Of a stretch of 8,759 nt of DNA, positions 6,247 through 8,759 are shown in pieces. Location of the stretch: NCBI GenBank assembly GCA_021775655.1, contig JAJFHK010000134.1, positions 1 through 8,759 of the forward strand, written 5' to 3'. A program made the position numbers and the translations under genes. The notes beneath the pieces were generated by a model. That model worked only from the letters and a program-made list of their open reading frames with translations, was not told where the DNA came from and did no database searches. The stretch is from Filomicrobium sp. GTDB lineage: Bacteria; Pseudomonadota; Alphaproteobacteria; Rhizobiales; Hyphomicrobiaceae. Positions within the stretch are counted from its first letter, which is position 1. Each line of letters opens with the position of its first letter.

Positions 6247-6665
6247 CTAAGTCCCCAGATTCGAGGTTCGGCAAACTCAAGACAGTTGCCAGCGGGATCG
6301 CGAAAGTAGATCGAACGGCCACCTTGCGGCCACTCGAAATCGGTTTCGATCGCCACACCTTGCGATTTGAGATGTGATTTCCAGTTCGCGATTTCAGCAG
6401 CGCTTGCGCGAAAGCAAACATGCCCCGGCCCCATTGCCCCATGCGGCGGCACCGGAATTTTCACCTCAGAGGACAGTGCAACCGACGTCACAGCGGGGTT
6501 GAAGATCAACAGCATCTGATCCCCGCACCGGTAGAACACCTGCCGGTCAGGCTGCTTAGAAAATACTTCAAAGCCCAGAGTTCCACTGTAGAAACGCTCG
6601 GCAGCCTCAAGATCCTCCGCATAGAGGATCGTTTCGAGAATACCGCTGGGAATGAGACCTTTCAC
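6243..6665 (-). CDS. VOC (glyoxalase/bleomycin-resistance/dioxygenase) family protein
   Basis: A 140-residue single-unit vicinal-oxygen-chelate protein, probably metal-dependent and dimeric; the substrate is unknown. Seen: the first beta-alpha unit [20 protein letters not shown] with TLGFEVF (about 9-35), and a second unit with [10 protein letters not shown] (78-87), [18 protein letters not shown] (110-127) and CLEFAEP (128-134). Candidate metal ligands are Glu11, His82 and Glu130, in the usual strand positions. The start is GTG (6663-6665), backed by a very strong AGGGGAGG site a few bases upstream, which decides the start. The stop overlaps the rdgB start by 4 bp, and it lies 49 bp after rph. 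In the alphaproteobacterial layouts I know, rph is followed directly by rdgB, so this gene looks inserted into the cluster. It could be a glyoxalase, a thiol-transferase-like resistance protein or a dioxygenase; the sequence does not decide. Confidence 0.88.
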   Translation of the reverse strand: MKGLIPSGILETILYAEDLEAAERFYSGTLGFEVFSKQPDRQVFYRCGDQMLLIFNPAVTSVALSSEVKIPVPPHGAMGPGHVCFRASAAEIANWKSHLKSQGVAIETDFEWPQGGRSIYFRDPAGNCLEFAEPRIWGLR

Positions 6666-6714
6666 GCCTACCTCCCCTGACCAAACCGGTGCGGCAACTC
6701 TCAGAAGACGGCCC

Positions 6715-7428
6715 TTAGCTGATGGTTAGCTTCTGGAGTTGCAGCAGTTCACCAATCCCTTTGCGCGCAAGGCCCATCAACGCATCGAAGTTTTCCTGAC
6801 TGAACGGGTTCGTCTCAGCCGTTCCCTGCACCTCCACAATGCCACCCGAGCCGGTCATGACGAAATTTGCATCGGCATCTGCGTTAGAATCTTCAGCATA
6901 ATCGAGATCCAGCACCGGTGTACCTTTGTAAAGACCGCATGAGATCGCTGCGACCTGATCGGGAAGTGCTTCCCGTGTCACCATCTCGCGGACCTTCATC
7001 CATTCGATGCAATCACTCAGCGCCACCCAGGCTCCCGTGATTGCTGCCGTGCGCGTCCCGCCATCGGCCTGGATGACATCGCAATCGACCGTGATCTGCC
7101 GTTCGCCCAGCTTTTCCAGATCAACCACGGCTCTAAGCGAACGCCCAATCAGCCGCTGGATTTCATGAGTGCGTCCAGATGGCGATCCACGGGTTACTTC
7201 GCGCCGTGTACGGTCACTGGTGGCGCGCGGCAGCATAGCGTATTCCGCCGTCACCCAACCACGCCCCTGGCCCTTGAGCCAAGGCGGAACCCGCTCTTCA
7301 AGCGAGGCCGTACAAAGCACATGCGTGTTGCCGAATTTTATGAGGCAGGACCCTTCGGCGTGCATTGAGACGGCACGCTCAATAGAGACTCGACGAAGTT
7401 CATCAGGCTGGCGATTTGATGGGCGCAT
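6715..7428 (-). CDS. rph: Ribonuclease PH
   Basis: Phosphorolytic 3'-5' exoribonuclease that trims tRNA 3' ends, working as a hexameric ring. Seen: 237 residues, the usual length. The N-terminus [18 protein letters not shown] is the family opening; then [40 protein letters not shown], the phosphate-binding arginine in [19 protein letters not shown] (Arg86), [20 protein letters not shown] (Thr125-Arg126), [20 protein letters not shown] with the acidic metal-binding residues (Asp180, Asp186), and EVQGTAE. The start ATG at 7428 is chosen from the family N-terminus; an in-frame ATG at 7446 would add six residues. The frame is open to 7776, but that extension runs into hrcA on the other strand and is not Rph-like. 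Neither start has a strong ribosome binding site. It heads the minus-strand gene string and is divergent from hrcA. Confidence 0.96.
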   Translation of the reverse strand: MRPSNRQPDELRRVSIERAVSMHAEGSCLIKFGNTHVLCTASLEERVPPWLKGQGRGWVTAEYAMLPRATSDRTRREVTRGSPSGRTHEIQRLIGRSLRAVVDLEKLGERQITVDCDVIQADGGTRTAAITGAWVALSDCIEWMKVREMVTREALPDQVAAISCGLYKGTPVLDLDYAEDSNADADANFVMTGSGGIVEVQGTAETNPFSQENFDALMGLARKGIGELLQLQKLTIS

Positions 7429-7516
7429 TGAATCGGCTCTGTTCATGAGGCTCGGCGCCACGACGGTTCTGCCATCGGTTGCGACCTGCCTGAAATGGGG
7501 GCTTGAAGGTGGCCGG

Positions 7517-7545
7517 ACCCTAGAAGAGGCGTCCAACGTGTTCAA
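7517..7545 (-). promoter_or_regulatory. Candidate sigma-70-type promoter for rph
   Basis: On the minus strand, TTGAAC (7545-7540) and TAGGGT (7522-7517) are separated by 17 bp. The -35 match is good and the -10 match is weak. Transcription would start near 7510 and leave a leader of about 80 nt before rph. The position in the divergent rph-hrcA gap is right, but the box is not strong enough to be sure. Confidence 0.3.
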
Positions 7546-7620
7546 CCCGAAAAAACGTTCGAATTTACCGGCACGAAGAGGAATTAGCCATAACGGGGAA
7601 AGCTTGGCTGAAATCAGCGT

Positions 7621-7649
7621 TTGACGGCAGGCCCACCCGCCCCTAGCTA
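7621..7649 (+). promoter_or_regulatory. Candidate promoter for hrcA
   Basis: TTGACG (7621-7626) and TAGCTA (7644-7649) lie 17 bp apart, 54 bp before the hrcA start. The -35 box is close to consensus and the -10 box is poor. I did not find a convincing sigma-32-type box (CTTGAA followed at the right distance by a C/T-rich -10) or a CIRCE element (TTAGCACTC-N9-GAGTGCTAA) in the gap. Confidence 0.35.
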
Positions 7650-7665
7650 GATGAGGAAAACCCAG

Positions 7666-7682
7666 CGTCTCACAACGAGACG
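7666..7682 (+). promoter_or_regulatory. Perfect hairpin in the hrcA leader, covering the ribosome-binding region
   Basis: CGTCTC (7666-7671) and GAGACG (7677-7682) pair perfectly around the loop ACAAC. The 3' arm is part of GAGACGAG (7677-7684), the only Shine-Dalgarno-like sequence before the leader ORF at 7689 and the hrcA start at 7703. A folded leader would hide this site. The structure is seen directly; a regulatory role such as a thermosensor or operator is inference. Confidence 0.4.
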
Positions 7683-7688
7683 AGCAAC

Positions 7689-7706
7689 ATGAATTCCACG
7701 CGATGA
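7689..7706 (+). CDS. Five-codon leader ORF overlapping the hrcA start
   Basis: ATG at 7689 gives the peptide MNSTR and stops at TGA 7704-7706, overlapping the hrcA ATG (7703-7705) as ATGA. It has the GAGACGAG site just upstream, whereas hrcA itself has no site at the right distance. This layout fits translational coupling. It may instead be incidental, with ribosomes loading directly on hrcA. Confidence 0.3.
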   Translation: MNSTR

Positions 7707-8759
7707 AGGAAACTAAACTCGACACGGCCGAAGGGTTGATTAGCGTCGACGCTCTAAACGAGCGGTCGCGCGCCATTCTGCGCCAAATCGTCGAATCTTA
7801 TCTTCAGACCGGCGAACCGGTAGGCTCACGCAATCTCGCCCGCGTATTGCCCATGAACCTGTCGCCGGCATCCATCCGCAACGTCATGCAGGATCTGGAG
7901 CACTTCGGCCTAATCGCGGCCCCGCATACGTCCGCAGGGCGCTTGCCGACCCAATCCGGTCTTCGCATGTTCGTCGACGGGCTGCTTGAAGTCGGCGATC
8001 TTTCCGACGACGAACGCAAATCGATCGAATCCCAGATCCGAGGCAACAACTCCGGCGGCTCGTTCGATAACCTGTTGAGCGAAGCCGGAGACATGATATC
8101 CGGATTGTCTCATTGCGCCGGCGTCGTCCTCGCCGACAAACAGGTCGAACGTCTCAAACAGGTCGAATTTGTTCCGCTTTCACCGGGCCGCGCACTCCTT
8201 ATCCTTGTTGGTGAGTCAGGCGAAGTTGAAAATCGCGTACTCGACTTGCCCACGGACCTACCTCATTCTGCTCTCAATCAAGCAACCAACTACCTCAACG
8301 CGCACATTCAGGGCCTAACGATCTCCGAAGCCATCGCCAAGCTGAAGGCAGAACAATCGCAGTCCCGCGCCGAACTGGACGAATTGACGCAAAGCGCAAT
8401 CAATGCCGGCCTTGCCGAATGGTCGGGTTCGCTCGGCGACAGGAAAAGCTTGATCGTCAGCGGCCGCTCAAACCTGCTGAAGGAAGTGTCCGCCCAGGAA
8501 GACCTCGAACGGATCCGCCAACTATTTGACGATCTCGATTCCAAACGCGACCTGATGCAGGTCTTGGGGATTGCAGAAGAAGCCGAAGGTGTCAGAATCT
8601 TCATCGGATCCGAAAATAAGCTGTTTTCCCTGTCCGGGTCTTCGCTGGTCTTGTCGCCATATCGCGACGACAAGCAAAATATTGTCGGCGTACTTGGTGT
8701 TATCGGGCCGACCCGGCTGAATTACGCGCGGGTTATTCCGGTTGTCGATTATACCGCGA
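7703..8759 (+). CDS. hrcA: Heat-inducible transcription repressor HrcA, 3' end outside the window
   Basis: Represses groESL and often dnaK-type operons by binding CIRCE elements; GroEL is needed for its folding, which links repression to chaperone supply. Seen: 352 codons to the window edge, close to the full family length, so only a short tail is missing. The N-terminal winged-helix part is complete: [48 protein letters not shown] and [20 protein letters not shown]. Later family blocks are [29 protein letters not shown], the [13 protein letters not shown] region, [33 protein letters not shown] and VVDYTA. ATG at 7703 is the only usable start: the frame closes at TGA 7652-7654 and has no ATG, GTG or TTG between. 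No CIRCE site was seen here, so self-repression is not evident. In alphaproteobacteria grpE usually follows. Confidence 0.96.
   Translation, partial: MKETKLDTAEGLISVDALNERSRAILRQIVESYLQTGEPVGSRNLARVLPMNLSPASIRNVMQDLEHFGLIAAPHTSAGRLPTQSGLRMFVDGLLEVGDLSDDERKSIESQIRGNNSGGSFDNLLSEAGDMISGLSHCAGVVLADKQVERLKQVEFVPLSPGRALLILVGESGEVENRVLDLPTDLPHSALNQATNYLNAHIQGLTISEAIAKLKAEQSQSRAELDELTQSAINAGLAEWSGSLGDRKSLIVSGRSNLLKEVSAQEDLERIRQLFDDLDSKRDLMQVLGIAEEAEGVRIFIGSENKLFSLSGSSLVLSPYRDDKQNIVGVLGVIGPTRLNYARVIPVVDYTA

Noticed and set aside
7540..7580. GTTCGAAT near 7557 as a tRNA T-loop
   Set aside because: The flanking bases do not form a T-stem and no acceptor or anticodon arm is present.
7441..7702. CIRCE element or heat-shock sigma-32 promoter upstream of hrcA
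   Set aside because: No TTAGCACTC/GAGTGCTAA pair was found; the CTTGAA at 7502 has no suitable -10 at the expected spacing.
7429..7776. Upstream extension of the rph reading frame (to 353 residues)
   Set aside because: It runs through the divergent promoter region into hrcA on the other strand, is not Rph-like, and the family N-terminus begins at 7428.

Overview
The window reads as chromosomal DNA of an alphaproteobacterium, most likely of the order Hyphomicrobiales. The basis is the sequence style of Rph, HrcA, HemW and the AlkA-like glycosylase, and the arrangement of hrcA divergent from an rph-rdgB-hemW cluster, which I know from that class. No species can be named from sequence alone.

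Left part (1-1446, + strand): the 3' part of an AlkA-type DNA-3-methyladenine glycosylase whose start lies before the window, then a compact HNH endonuclease with a GTG start behind a perfect AGGAGG ribosome binding site. A G+C-rich hairpin at 1512-1534 separates these genes from a convergent 79-residue gene (1545-1784, - strand) of unknown function.

Middle part (1785-2922): about 1.1 kb without any gene I recognise. It holds one plausible small basic protein on the minus strand (2275-2526), several shorter coding-like stretches on that strand that look like weak or decayed ORFs, and a few short direct and inverted repeats. This is the least explained stretch.

Right part (2923-7428, - strand): a compact gene string transcribed rph -> VOC protein -> rdgB -> hemW -> yqaA-like -> dsbB, with gaps of 49, -4, 17, 55 and 27 bp. 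It combines RNA 3'-end trimming (Rph), removal of non-canonical purine nucleotides (RdgB), a radical-SAM protein linked to heme handling (HemW), an inner-membrane DedA/VTT-type protein and the quinone-linked oxidant of periplasmic DsbA (DsbB). RdgB is about 100 residues longer than usual; its C-terminus looks like a fused copy of a small family of unknown function (DUF7660-like).

Far right (7703-8759, + strand): hrcA, the heat-shock repressor gene, nearly complete but cut by the window end. Its leader has a perfect hairpin whose 3' arm carries the only ribosome-binding-site-like sequence, followed by a five-codon ORF that overlaps the hrcA start as ATGA. This suggests translational control and possibly temperature sensing, which is inference.

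I found no tRNA, rRNA, CRISPR array, transposase or recognisable prophage gene. Most of the window is conserved housekeeping content. The points worth a second look are the RdgB fusion, the hrcA leader and the unexplained 1.1-kb stretch.
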